64,000 nt of DNA from Bacillota bacterium (GTDB lineage Bacteria > Bacillota > Clostridia > Christensenellales > CAG-138): assembly GCA_023395595.1 (NCBI GenBank), contig JAEWYO010000070.1, positions 57,563 through 121,562 on the forward strand. The letters are read 5' to 3'. The position numbers and the translations under genes were made by a program. The notes beneath the pieces were generated by a model that was not told the origin of the DNA, ran no database searches, and saw nothing but the letters and a program-made list of their open reading frames with translations. Below are positions 35,387 to 43,940 of the stretch, piece after piece. Numbering within the stretch: the first letter of the stretch is position 1; each line of letters begins with the position of its first letter.

Positions 35387-36034
35387 TTATACCACGTCGG
35401 ATGGATTTGACGAAACGGCGGAAACTGCGCTTTGTTTGCCCTGGTTGAGCCGCTCGCCTACCGCGCCGCCGGGGTGGATCAGCGCGAACTGCTCGTTGAT
35501 GAAACCGGTCTCCTCGATCAAGGCGGCTTGAAGTGCGTCAAACAAAACCGAAAGAACAGTGAAACTGGTTGTCCCCTGCGCGTTGTAGCGATCCACTTCC
35601 TTTGTCACCCGCGTTTGCAGGACGATAGTTGCGCCCTTTGCCAGCGGAGAGTCGAGATTCTCGGTCGCGGCGATTACGCAGACGCCTTTCTTCCGGCAGA
35701 TGTCGAGGATCGGTAGCAGCTCCGCCGTCTTTCCGCCGCGGGAAGCCAACAGCATCACGTCGCCCGCCTGCAAGAAACCGCTCGCGCCATGCACCGCCTC
35801 GGCAGGGGAGATAAATCGCGCAGGACGCTCGATGCAGCACATCAAATGCGTGAAATGCTGACAGCAGATGCCAGAGTGCCCGCATCCGCTTGCCGCTATG
35901 CGCGGCGCTTTTGCAAGCGCGTCTACCGCGCGGAGAAAGTCCTCGCGATTGATGCCGCCAAGCGCGTGTGTAATCGCTTCTGCCTCGATTTGGTATGTGC
36001 GCTCAAGCGCGGCAAGAGATTGTTCCGCTGCCAT
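35387..36034 (-). CDS. SIS-domain sugar-phosphate isomerase (KpsF/GutQ-like, no CBS)
   Basis: 215 residues, a single SIS domain like arabinose-5-phosphate isomerase but without the CBS pair. Seen: ASGCGHSG phosphate-binding loop, SPAEAVHGASG, LASRGGKTAELLP, and a closing HPGGAVGERL. ATG 36034 lies 7 bp after GGAGG; the upstream in-frame extension contains the promoter and is rejected. Probable role: isomerising an aldose- or ketose-phosphate of the pathway served by the TIM-like and NagB-like genes. Belongs with the downstream DeoR gene. Confidence 0.87.
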   Translation of the reverse strand: MAAEQSLAALERTYQIEAEAITHALGGINREDFLRAVDALAKAPRIAASGCGHSGICCQHFTHLMCCIERPARFISPAEAVHGASGFLQAGDVMLLASRGGKTAELLPILDICRKKGVCVIAATENLDSPLAKGATIVLQTRVTKEVDRYNAQGTTSFTVLSVLFDALQAALIEETGFINEQFALIHPGGAVGERLNQGKQSAVSAVSSNPSDVV

Positions 36035-36093
36035 AACAATGCCTCCAAAAAACGATATGCTTTTCTCGCTGGAAAACAATATTTTCTAGATAC

Positions 36094-36122
36094 AGTATAA
36101 AAACAATCTAATAAGAAATCAA
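36094..36122 (-). promoter_or_regulatory. Promoter of the SIS-DeoR operon
   Basis: Minus strand TTGATT (36117-36122), exactly 17 bp, TATACT (36094-36099); 60 bp upstream of the SIS start codon. Confidence 0.65.
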
Positions 36123-36146
36123 CAGACAATAATATAGTAAATAATA

Positions 36147-36175
36147 TTGACTATAAAGAAAATGTAGAGTAAACT
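36147..36175 (+). promoter_or_regulatory. Promoter of the TIM-like/YjbQ operon
   Basis: TTGACT (36147-36152), exactly 17 bp, TAAACT (36170-36175). Divergent from the promoter at 36094-36122 with 24 bp between the two -35 boxes, so one bound DeoR protein could control both. Confidence 0.65.
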
Positions 36176-36261
36176 GAGCTCGTTTCCAACCAATGCGTTT
36201 GGCGCACAAGAATGAGAAGCCTTGCGGAAAAAGTTTCGTATGGTAGAAGGAGAAAACGGGT

Positions 36262-36972
36262 TTGTTGAACGGATTTGTACTCAAGCCGCCATTTTTTGAA
36301 ATCGGGCCAAAGTCCTATCTTTTTGGAGATGATGTGTTGCAGCTTGCGCTTGCGGCGGATGCCGCGGCAAAAAAGTATGACGTGGACATCATCTTCACAA
36401 CGCCTTTGGTCGAGCTGCGTCGCGTTGCGGAAGCGACGAGCCGCATCTTCGTCTTTGCGCCGCATATGGACCCGATCTTGCCCGGGCGCGGACTGGCGGA
36501 TACGCTGCCGGAGTCTCTCGTTGCCGCGGGGGCAAAGGGTGTGATGCTCAACCATTGCGAAAAACCGGTTTCGCTCTCCACACTAACGCAGACCATCCGG
36601 CGCGCGGACGAGGTTGGGCTTGCGACCATCATTTGCACCGACACCGCGGCGGAGTCTGCGGCGGTTGCAAAGCTGCGCCCGAATATCATCGTTGCCGAGC
36701 CAACCGGACAGATTGGCACGGGAGTCGCCAGCGATATGGACTATGTTGCGGCGGCGATTCGCGCGGTGAAGGACGTTGATCCGGACATCTTTGTGTTGCA
36801 GGGCGCGGGAATTAGTAACGGAGAGGATGTTTTCCGTGTGATTCGCGCGGGCGCAGAGGCGACCGGTTCTTCCAGCGGCGTGGTGAAGGCAAAGGACAGA
36901 GCCGCGATGGTAGACGAGATGATTTCTGCCGTCCGCCGCGCATGGGACGAGAGAATCGCGCAGGACAAATAG
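36262..36972 (+). CDS. Archaeal-type triosephosphate-isomerase-like protein
   Basis: 236 residues with the archaeal TIM pattern. Catalytic residues can be placed: Lys17 in FEIGPKSY, FAPHMDPILPG (His68, Asp70), His98 in LNHCEKP, and Glu146 in VAEPTGQIGTG. The normal bacterial TpiA is longer and essential; this one sits with a SIS isomerase, a DeoR regulator and a YjbQ protein, so it may isomerise a non-triose sugar phosphate, as LerI/DerI-type TIM paralogues do for tetrulose phosphates. It starts with TTG 36262, 8 bp after GAAGGAGA; no ATG is near. 41 bp before the YjbQ gene. Confidence 0.82.
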   Translation: MLNGFVLKPPFFEIGPKSYLFGDDVLQLALAADAAAKKYDVDIIFTTPLVELRRVAEATSRIFVFAPHMDPILPGRGLADTLPESLVAAGAKGVMLNHCEKPVSLSTLTQTIRRADEVGLATIICTDTAAESAAVAKLRPNIIVAEPTGQIGTGVASDMDYVAAAIRAVKDVDPDIFVLQGAGISNGEDVFRVIRAGAEATGSSSGVVKAKDRAAMVDEMISAVRRAWDERIAQDK

Positions 36973-37013
36973 CGTAAATATAAAAATAGAAATACAACTT
37001 GGAGGAGAGAACA

Positions 37014-37634
37014 ATGGAATTCAAAGTGTTTCAAAAAGAGATCGAGTTACAGTCCCGTGGATGGATTCCCACGTTTCATGACATCTCGAAAGAAGTGATG
37101 GAGATCGTCGCAGCTTCCGGCGTCAAGAACGGAACGTGTGCTATCGTTTCGCATCATACGACTTGCTCGGTGATGATTCAGGAATGTTCGCACGATTTGG
37201 ATTCGTTTGACATCGAGTATTTGCAGCACGACCTGCTCGACATCATGCGCAAGATGGTTCCGGACTTTGCCGAGGAAAATCAATATCGCCACCCCGGCCC
37301 GATCCACGCGCAGTTTGGTCGCGCGTGCGACGAACCCGGTAATTACACCAGCATGAATACCGACGGGCACCTGCGCAGCGTGTTTTTCGGGCGCAGTGAG
37401 AGCGTCACCATCAAGGATGGCATGCTCGATGCAGGAGAATTTGCGCATATCTACTTTATCGACTGGGATCACGTGCGCGCCCGTCATCGTCAGGTGAATG
37501 TGACCATCATGGGCACCACGGAGGACGTTGGCAGCCGCAAATGGAACGGCGGGGATACCATCAACACCCTTCGAAAATTTACGGACGAAGAAAAAGCGAA
37601 TATGCGGGAGTTCACACTGCAACAGGAGCGCTAA
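37014..37634 (+). CDS. YjbQ/UPF0047-family protein, long form
   Basis: 206 residues; most YjbQ proteins are about 140. The conserved core is VSHHTTCSVMIQE, HDLLDIMRKMVPDF, YRHPGPIHAQFG, GHLRSVFFGRSESVTIKDG and IYFIDWDHVRARHRQVNVTIMG, with the His and Asp residues of the family. The surplus is a loop around residues 98-122 and a C-terminal tail (TTEDVGSRKWNGGD...). YjbQ proteins were reported to have weak thiamine-phosphate-synthase activity, but their true role is unknown; beside a TIM-like gene it is more likely an enzyme of sugar-phosphate metabolism. ATG 37014 follows GGAGGAG by 6 bp. Confidence 0.88.
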   Translation: MEFKVFQKEIELQSRGWIPTFHDISKEVMEIVAASGVKNGTCAIVSHHTTCSVMIQECSHDLDSFDIEYLQHDLLDIMRKMVPDFAEENQYRHPGPIHAQFGRACDEPGNYTSMNTDGHLRSVFFGRSESVTIKDGMLDAGEFAHIYFIDWDHVRARHRQVNVTIMGTTEDVGSRKWNGGDTINTLRKFTDEEKANMREFTLQQER

Positions 37635-37949
37635 GGCGTTTTTTCCGAGTAGAGGCTAGAGTTTTCAGACTTTCGTTATGCTTGCATATGCTGGTAAGCA
37701 TGCCACGGTGGACGGTGAAAATGTCACGATGCTCGCGTCGCTTGCTCGCTTCTGCACTACCTGAGTCGGTATACGCCTCTGTGGGGAGTAGCGGATCTGT
37801 CTTTTGAGATTTTTTAACGTCAGTCCAGCAAAAAGCGCTGCGGGTACAACCCAATCATATGAAGAACGACATAGACGAAGGCCATCCAAACGGATGGCCT
37901 TCGTCTATGAGATTGCGGAGGATGGACTTATAACAACGACCTCTGGATC
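37635..37949. other. Region without a supported gene
   Basis: Apart from the long hairpin at 37871-37908 I see no gene. A minus-strand frame of 80 codons (37612-37854) overlaps the end of the YjbQ gene and has no ribosome binding site; the plus strand shows only short frames broken by stops. It may be remains of the missing 5' part of the GH1 pseudogene region, but I cannot align it. Confidence 0.5.
37871..37908. terminator. Perfect 17-bp inverted repeat (probable terminator)
   Basis: ATAGACGAAGGCCATCC (37871-37887), loop AAAC, GGATGGCCTTCGTCTAT (37892-37908): no mismatch. The T run is poor (CTTCGTCTAT). It lies 236 bp after the YjbQ stop and just before the GH1 remnant, so it is the first possible terminator of the TIM-YjbQ operon. 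Confidence 0.6.
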
Positions 37950-38562
37950 GTGAGTGTATATCAATGCAAAAATGATGCATACTACTTTAAGCAACATGAT
38001 ATTCATGTTGCTATGGGAGAACACGCTGACAGATCTTATCCAAAGGAACTGCAGACTTCATCGGGTTAGCTATTATATGAGTATGGTGGCGCGAGCGCGA
38101 AGCCAACGGTGCCGCCGTCCGCGGGACATGGTGGCAGGCGGAGAAAATCCCTATTTGACCCAAACGGAATGGGGCTGGCAAATTGATCCGACCGGATTGA
38201 GAATCTCTCTCATCAATTTATATAGTCGGTATCAGCTGCCTTTGTTCGTAGTGGAAAACGGTCTTGGCGCAACGGATAAAGTGGACGAGAACGGCGAAAT
38301 TCATGATGATTTCAGTATCAAATACCTAAGGTGACATATTCAACAGATGCGTAAAGTAATTGAAATCGACGGCGTTGCTGTCATCGGGTATGCACCTTGG
38401 GGTTGCATCGATCTCATCAGCGCCGGCTCGGGCGAAATGAAAAGCGGTATGGATTTATCTAATGCTCCACTCCAACTATTGGCGGAGAGCCGGAAAACAA
38501 AGGAGTTTGCGTTATTTGCGGGCTTCGAAATGGATGACGGGGCAGGATGGGTGCCTTCTTAA
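37950..38562 (+). pseudogene. Decayed GH1 6-phospho-beta-glucosidase, C-terminal remnant
   Basis: Pieces of a family-1 6-phospho-beta-glucosidase in shifted frames. Frame one (37950-38069) gives DIHV...GEHADRSYPKEL, then stops. Frame two (from about 38068) gives SYYMSMV, NPYLTQTEWGWQIDP and LFVVENGLGATD, including the nucleophile Glu of the ENG motif, and runs to YLR at 38331. An in-frame TGA (38332-38334) interrupts YLR-HIQQMRKVIE; reading on gives GVAVIGYAPWGCIDLISAGSGEMK. A last frameshift follows, with KRYGFI in the next frame and then a stop. The N-terminal half of the enzyme is absent. A nonfunctional relic; neighbours on both sides are intact. Confidence 0.85.
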
Positions 38563-38780
38563 ACGCTTTCTTGTAACTTCAATTTAGAAATAGCGCTCTC
38601 GTGTGTTGGTTTTTTCCGCAAGTCGAGAGAAGATTCATTCGGCTTGTACGCGCCGCATTATGAAATACACTTTGATACAGATAGAGAGGATACGATCCAT
38701 AATTAGCAGGACTTATCCGCACAGAGGCCTGTAGCGGAAGGATCGGGGATCGATCGGAGACGAGAAAACAATCCGTTTAA
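38563..38780. other. Short region without a gene
   Basis: No gene supported. A short plus-strand open stretch, roughly 38610-38705, would encode a peptide containing FGLYAPHYEIHFDTD, possibly another gene fossil, but I do not recognise it. Confidence 0.4.
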
Positions 38781-39599
38781 TCAATTTGGCTGCATGTATT
38801 CCGCCGTCTTTTGCAGGCGGTATTCGTTTGGCGTCGTGCCAAAATACTTCTTGAACACTCCGATGAAGTGCTTGTCAGACGTATACCCGGTTTGCTCTGC
38901 AACCTGCTGGATCGTAAGAGCGGCGTTGCTTTTGAGCAGCAGCGCTGCCTGCATCATGCGAAGCCGCGTTAAAAACTTGGTGTACGATTCGCCTTTTTCC
39001 TCGTGAAACACACTGCTGAGATAGGCTGGGGTCACGCCGAGCGCTTCCGCGACATCCGTCTGCGTGATAGGCTCGGTGAAGTGCGTGGTGATATAGCCCG
39101 CGGCTCGCTCGGCGAGCATCTTGTGCTCACGGTCGGTTTCCGTAAAGCAGGTTGCGACAAACTTCGCGATGTTCTTCGGTGTGAGTTCTTCGGGCAGCTG
39201 CATAGCACTGCGATGCTGACGAATGATGTGTTCGATTCGCTCAAGCGTTTCGCGCAGCGCGTCGTCGTTGAGCGGCTTGAGCAGATATTCCACCACGCCG
39301 AAGTGCAGCGCGGTTCGGGCGTACTCAAATTCGTCGTAACCGGTGAGGATGACGATTGGCAGCGTCTTGCCGAGGGTGCGAATGCGCTCGATCAACTGGA
39401 GCCCGTCCATGCCGGGCATCCGCAGGTCGGTGATTACAAGGTCGTACCGGTTCTGCTCAAACAGAGTAAGCGCGGCAACGCCGTCGTGCGCGGCGTCTAC
39501 GCCAGCAAAGCACGGGTGCAAAAGCGGGATGGTACCGATCAGGTAGTCCCGCATCAGAGGTTCGTCTTCCACGACCAAAACACGATAGGAATTCGACAT
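38781..39599 (-). CDS. YesN-type response regulator (receiver plus AraC helix-turn-helix)
   Basis: 272 residues. Receiver domain with VVEDEP, phospho-acceptor Asp58 in ITDLRMPGMDG and Lys108 in YLLKPL; C-terminal AraC domain (about 165-268) with two helix-turn-helix units (TQTDVAEALGVTPAYLSSVFHEEKG and TIQQVAEQTGYTSDKHFIGVFKKYFG, PNEYR). Partner of the YesM-like kinase encoded 21 bp upstream. AAAGGAAC precedes the ATG. It most likely activates the divergent sugar ABC/dextran operon at 41.6 kb when its sugar is present. Confidence 0.93.
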   Translation of the reverse strand: MSNSYRVLVVEDEPLMRDYLIGTIPLLHPCFAGVDAAHDGVAALTLFEQNRYDLVITDLRMPGMDGLQLIERIRTLGKTLPIVILTGYDEFEYARTALHFGVVEYLLKPLNDDALRETLERIEHIIRQHRSAMQLPEELTPKNIAKFVATCFTETDREHKMLAERAAGYITTHFTEPITQTDVAEALGVTPAYLSSVFHEEKGESYTKFLTRLRMMQAALLLKSNAALTIQQVAEQTGYTSDKHFIGVFKKYFGTTPNEYRLQKTAEYMQPN

Positions 39600-39620
39600 A
39601 GGCTGTTCCTTTCGGGGTGC

Positions 39621-41444
39621 TTATTGCAGGGCTGCGCGAGGGATGCCGGCTGCGCTCTCTTCGTACGCTCGGGGAATGCGGATGGTGACGATGGTGCCAA
39701 CATCCCGCGTGGAAGAGATTGCGATCTGCGTTCTTGTGCCGAATTTCAACTTCAGCCGCTGGGCGATGTTGACGAGACCGACGCTGCGCGTCTCCGCGCG
39801 CAGAGGTGACTGTGCTCGATCAAGAATCGCCTGATTCAGCGCGTCCAACTGTGCCTGCTCCATGCCGATGCCATTGTCCGAAACGCTGATGACCGCGTCA
39901 TCGCCTTCCGCCTGCACCGAGATGCAGATGCGGGAGCTGCCGATGCGCGGTTCGCAGCCGTGGATCAGCGCGTTTTCCACGATCGGCTGAACACTTAGCG
40001 CTGGAATCCGGCAGTCGGCAAGCGCGGGATCGAGTTCAATTTGGTAGGTCAGCTCGTCGTGCCGCCGCTCCTGCAGGCTCAGGTAGCATTCCGCAATCTT
40101 GAGCTCGGCGGTGATGGTGATATCCCGATCGGTGTTTACCATGCCGCGCAGAAGGATCGAGAGTTCGTCGATGCTGGCGATCGCATCCGGATAGCGGCCG
40201 CTCTTGACGAGCAGGCTCACGGTGCTGAGTGTGTTGAAGAGGAAATGCGGGCGGATCTGGTTATACAGCGCGTCATACTGCGCAATCTTTTGCAAATACT
40301 CTGCTTCGTATTTTTCCCGTGTCAACTCCGCGTCGCGCTCAATCATTTCCGAAATGCGGAGCAACAGTTCGTTGAACGAGCGGTTGAGGTAGTCGATCTC
40401 CTCTGCGCGGTGCTCGCTTGCGCGCACACTCAAATCCCCGTCCTGCGCGGTTCGCATGACGGCGACCGTGTTGTTGATTGGCTTGATGAACGAGCGCACG
40501 AACAGAATCGTGACAAGAAGACCCACCAGCGCGCAGACAAACGCGAGCAAAATCGTAAACTGGCGCGCGGAGGCGACATCTTTCATCAGGCTCGATTGGG
40601 CGTTGACCGCGATGATCGTCCAATCGGTGTCCTTAACGGGCTGGGAATTGATGATGTAGGTCTCTCCTTCAAGGTGCAGGCGGGTCGGGCTTTCGCCGGC
40701 TTTCGCGGAGAGGAACACGTCGGTGAGCGAGAGTCCGCCGGGAAGCGTGCTGTGTTGATAGATGACACTGTTTGCGCTGTCGATGATGAACAGCCCGCTT
40801 TTTTCGAGCAACTGCACGTCGTCGAGCACATCCCGGATGCCGCTATAGTTTGCGTCCACGCGGATTACGCCGAGAGTTTTGGAGGAATCCGAAAGGCTTC
40901 TGAGTCGCTGTACCATGGAAAACACGGTCAGTGTGTAGCCGTTGTTGACCTCCACATGTGCGGGCAAAAACACGGTGCTTGCGGTATCAAGTGCGGACCG
41001 ATACCAGCTTTCTTTCTGATAATCCGATGAAAGATCGATCGGATGCGCCGTTCGCGTACTATAATAGATCTCGTCGGTGAGGATATACACGCGCAGAATG
41101 TCCTTGCGCGGGATGGTCATCACTTCGCGCAGATAGTTTTCAATGGTGCGCCGTTTGTCGAGCGTTTCCGCCGGGTCGGTAGGCGAGGACGCAAGCAGAC
41201 CCATAATGCGCTCGCTGTAATACGGGGACAAGCAAAGCCGCGAAAGATCGTTGATGTAGTTGCCGGTGTTGAGCGCGATTTGCTCGATCAGCTGCTGGGT
41301 CTGCGTCGCGGTCTGGCGCAGCAGGTCGTCGCTGTAGCGCACGAAACCAACCGTGGACACCAGCACAACTGATCCGAAGATCAGCAGTGAGATGACCGCA
41401 AGCAGGCGGTTCTTGAGATGATAACGTTTTTTTATGGTAGACAT
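39621..41444 (-). CDS. YesM-type sensor histidine kinase
   Basis: 607 residues. Membrane helix at about 12-34, an extracytoplasmic dCache-like sensor (about 35-295), second helix (about 297-318), HAMP (about 319-370), then the His_kinase core with YNQIRPHFLFNTL (His400) and an ATP-binding domain with ENALIHG, DNGIGM and VGLVNIAQRL. ATG 41444 starts at MSTIKKRYHLKNRLL, the expected cytoplasmic tail before the first helix; GGAAAGGTG lies about 12 bp upstream. Pairs with the YesN regulator and faces the binding-protein operon across 193 bp. Confidence 0.93.
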   Translation of the reverse strand: MSTIKKRYHLKNRLLAVISLLIFGSVVLVSTVGFVRYSDDLLRQTATQTQQLIEQIALNTGNYINDLSRLCLSPYYSERIMGLLASSPTDPAETLDKRRTIENYLREVMTIPRKDILRVYILTDEIYYSTRTAHPIDLSSDYQKESWYRSALDTASTVFLPAHVEVNNGYTLTVFSMVQRLRSLSDSSKTLGVIRVDANYSGIRDVLDDVQLLEKSGLFIIDSANSVIYQHSTLPGGLSLTDVFLSAKAGESPTRLHLEGETYIINSQPVKDTDWTIIAVNAQSSLMKDVASARQFTILLAFVCALVGLLVTILFVRSFIKPINNTVAVMRTAQDGDLSVRASEHRAEEIDYLNRSFNELLLRISEMIERDAELTREKYEAEYLQKIAQYDALYNQIRPHFLFNTLSTVSLLVKSGRYPDAIASIDELSILLRGMVNTDRDITITAELKIAECYLSLQERRHDELTYQIELDPALADCRIPALSVQPIVENALIHGCEPRIGSSRICISVQAEGDDAVISVSDNGIGMEQAQLDALNQAILDRAQSPLRAETRSVGLVNIAQRLKLKFGTRTQIAISSTRDVGTIVTIRIPRAYEESAAGIPRAALQ

Positions 41445-41471
41445 AGAAGGGATTCGCACCTTTCCATGAAA

Positions 41472-41480
41472 AGTATAGCA
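41472..41480 (-). promoter_or_regulatory. Extended -10 promoter of the YesMN operon
   Basis: The minus strand reads TGCTATACT, an extended -10 (TATACT at 41472-41477), 28 bp before the kinase ATG; no good -35. In the same divergent region CGGAAT-type motifs recur near 41,520-41,545 and could be regulator sites. Confidence 0.45.
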
Positions 41481-41637
41481 TATTTCCGTTCCAGGAATTT
41501 GAAATCGAAAAAAGTAGCACCGGAATCCGAAAAATACGGAATATCCAATCGCGGACCGGGATGACATAATGACAGCGAGGGGTGCAAAGACACCTAACTT
41601 CTACAAAGCACATCTAAAATATCGAGGAGGAACAGTC

Positions 41638-42975
41638 ATGAAAAAGTGGACAGCCATGCTGCTGATGCTGGTGATGCTGGCAAGCACGCTCGTAGGATGC
41701 GCGCCTGCTGCAACAACACCCGCAGCCGAAGACACAGCAGCGCCCGCAGCCGCGGCAACCGAAGCCCCGGCAACGGAAGCTCCGGCAAAAGACGTCAATC
41801 TCTCTTTCTTCACCGGAAAAGTGGAGACGATCGATCTTCTGGATCAGATCATCGCCGATTACAACGCGCAGTCCAACGGTATCATCGCCGAGCAGGAATA
41901 CCAGCAGGACGCGAGCAACATCATCAAGATCAAGTTCGCTTCCGACGCTGTGCCGGACGTCATGACCACCTATGAGCAGGAGTTTGTTGACCAGGGCAAG
42001 TATCTGGCGCTGAACGACATGAGTCAGTGGTGGGATCGCCTGATTCCGTCCATGAAGGAAAGCTGCACGGATCTTGCCAGCGGCAACCAGTACCGTGTCT
42101 GCACCAACATGACCATGGCGGGCTTCTTCTATAACAAGCAGATGTTCGCGGATCTCGGCCTGACCCCCGCGACCACGTGGGAAGGGTTTGTAGCAAACCT
42201 TGAAGCCATCAAGGCGGCTTATCCCGACGTTGACCCGTGGTTCATCTTCGGCGAAGCGTGGCACCTCGGCCACCTCATCGAGTTCTTCCCGCAGGGCTAC
42301 ATCAAGGCCAAGTACGGCGCAACCGCTGCAAAGCAGGCCTTCCTGAAGAACGACTCCTCGATCCTCCAGTGGGGCAATCCGGACGGCGCGATGGCGACGT
42401 TTGCAAAAGATCTCGTCGATCTACAGCAAAAAGGCCTCATCAATGCGGACGTGCTGACCGCGACCAGCGACAACTGCATCGACGCGTTTGTCACCGGCAA
42501 GGCTGCGATGTTCTCCAACGGCATGTGGTGCCTCTCCAGCATCCTCGAAAAGAACCCCGACATGGCGGATAACATCGGCTTCGCGCCGTATCCTGCGATG
42601 ATGGCGGACGGCGTACCCGTGGTGCTCGTTGCGGAAGATTCCGGCTACAGCATCTATGCGGATACCAAGAACAAGGATGCCGCGATCGATTTCCTTACCT
42701 ATCTCTTCAGCGCAGAGAACCAGAAGAAGTACTCCGAAGCCCTCGGTTCGCCGAGCGCGTTCACGGATGTCACGGCTGACTGGGCACCCGCGAGTGTGGT
42801 TGCAGGCGTGAACGACGCCGTCAAGAGCGCGACCAACATCGGCTTCACCAACGAGAAACCCGCGGGCTTCTCTGGTGACGACGCAGGCAGGCTCGTGCAG
42901 GATCTGCTGGCCGGAACCTATACGCCGGAAGAATTCGCCAAGGCGTATGAAGCCGCCTGGAACGCAGGATTCTAA
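41638..42975 (+). CDS. Sugar ABC transporter substrate-binding lipoprotein (family 1)
   Basis: 445 residues. Lipoprotein signal MKKWTAMLLM... with TLVGC (Cys21), then an Ala/Thr/Glu/Pro linker. Mature part has SBP_bac_1 features: AEQEYQQDASNIIKIKFASDAVPDVMTTY, FFYNKQMFADLGLTPATTWEGFV, and GKAAMFSNGMWCL. Strong CGAGGAGG site 6-7 bp upstream of ATG 41638. Head of an operon with two permeases, a GH66 enzyme and a GH13 alpha-1,6-glucosidase, so its ligand is probably an isomalto-oligosaccharide or dextran fragment. The sequence differs clearly from the binding protein at 1454. Confidence 0.92.
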   Translation: MKKWTAMLLMLVMLASTLVGCAPAATTPAAEDTAAPAAAATEAPATEAPAKDVNLSFFTGKVETIDLLDQIIADYNAQSNGIIAEQEYQQDASNIIKIKFASDAVPDVMTTYEQEFVDQGKYLALNDMSQWWDRLIPSMKESCTDLASGNQYRVCTNMTMAGFFYNKQMFADLGLTPATTWEGFVANLEAIKAAYPDVDPWFIFGEAWHLGHLIEFFPQGYIKAKYGATAAKQAFLKNDSSILQWGNPDGAMATFAKDLVDLQQKGLINADVLTATSDNCIDAFVTGKAAMFSNGMWCLSSILEKNPDMADNIGFAPYPAMMADGVPVVLVAEDSGYSIYADTKNKDAAIDFLTYLFSAENQKKYSEALGSPSAFTDVTADWAPASVVAGVNDAVKSATNIGFTNEKPAGFSGDDAGRLVQDLLAGTYTPEEFAKAYEAAWNAGF

Positions 42976-43006
42976 GCCGAGGACACGATTTACACTTGAT
43001 TCAACA

Positions 43007-43046
43007 GCGGTGGCGGCTTTCCGGAACATCGGCAGGCCGCCTCCGC
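43007..43046 (+). terminator. Hairpin between binding-protein and permease genes
   Basis: GCGGTGGCGGC (43007-43017) pairs with GCCGCCTCCGC (43036-43046), ten of eleven positions, 18-nt loop, no T run. Third example in the window of a stem in this position; probable stabiliser of binding-protein mRNA or attenuator. Confidence 0.6.
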
Positions 43047-43064
43047 GGTTATACGGGGTACTAC

Positions 43065-43928
43065 ATGCGACACAAACGGATTACATGGGCCCAGTTTTTA
43101 TCCCTGCCCGCGCTGATGCTCTACGGCTTGTTTTTTGTCTATCCGCTGATCCGCGGAATCGGCATGAGCCTGACCGACTGGGACGGCATGGGGCAGGCCA
43201 AATTCGTAGGGCTGCAAAATTTCTTCGATTTTTTTCAGGATGCCCGTGCCATTCATGACATCAAAACGACCCTGATCTTTGCCGTTGGCAGCGCGGTGCT
43301 GCTCAATGTCATCGGATTGTGCTATGCGCTTTTGATGAACAGCAATTTTCGGGGCAGGAGTCTGGCGCGCGTGATCATTTATCTACCCGCGATCATCAGC
43401 CCGCTGATCATGGGGTACATCTGGTTTTTCCTGCTCCAGCCGGGACGCGGGTTCCTGCATTATGCGTTTGCGCAGCTGGGCATGACGGACATCATCGGCA
43501 ACTGGATGAGTTCCTATCCCTCTGCGCTTCTTGTGCTGGTTCTGGTCAACGTCTGGCAGTTTTCAGGCATGACGATGATCATCTACTTAGCGGGGTTACA
43601 GTCCATTCCGTCGGAAATCTCCGAAGCCGCCCGAATCGACGGCGCGAGCAACTGGCAGCGTTTCTGGCGCGTCAGCGTGCCGATGCTGATGCCTGCCATC
43701 CGCATCAATGTGGTGACGAATATCATCGGTTCGCTTTCGGTATTCGACGTGATCATGTCGCTCACGGAAGGCGGGCCGGGGTACGCCACGGAGAGCCTTT
43801 CGATCTATATCATGCGCATGTGTTATGGCAGCCGGACAGGATATTCCACGGCGGTTGCGATGATACTGTTCTTCATCATACTCATTCCTGTACTGGTCTC
43901 CATGCGCTTTACGCGTCAGAAAAGCTAG
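43065..43928 (+). CDS. Sugar ABC transporter permease, MalF type
   Basis: 287 residues, six membrane segments, beginning MRHKRITWAQFLSLPALMLYGLFFVYPL. EAA loop: SEAARIDGASNWQRFW followed by VSVPMLMPAI. The start at 43065 lies just after GGGG and follows the hairpin; the longer in-frame extension from 42996 would run through the hairpin and is rejected. 12 bp before the next permease. No ATPase gene in the operon. Confidence 0.9.
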   Translation: MRHKRITWAQFLSLPALMLYGLFFVYPLIRGIGMSLTDWDGMGQAKFVGLQNFFDFFQDARAIHDIKTTLIFAVGSAVLLNVIGLCYALLMNSNFRGRSLARVIIYLPAIISPLIMGYIWFFLLQPGRGFLHYAFAQLGMTDIIGNWMSSYPSALLVLVLVNVWQFSGMTMIIYLAGLQSIPSEISEAARIDGASNWQRFWRVSVPMLMPAIRINVVTNIIGSLSVFDVIMSLTEGGPGYATESLSIYIMRMCYGSRTGYSTAVAMILFFIILIPVLVSMRFTRQKS

Positions 43929-43940
43929 GGGGTGCTTGCC

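Noticed and set aside
37612..37854. 80-residue minus-strand protein
   Set aside because: Overlaps the YjbQ gene end, no ribosome binding site and no recognised relative.
38332..38334. Selenocysteine or read-through at the TGA in the GH1 remnant
   Set aside because: GH1 enzymes have no selenocysteine, and frameshifts on both sides plus the missing N-terminus show decay.
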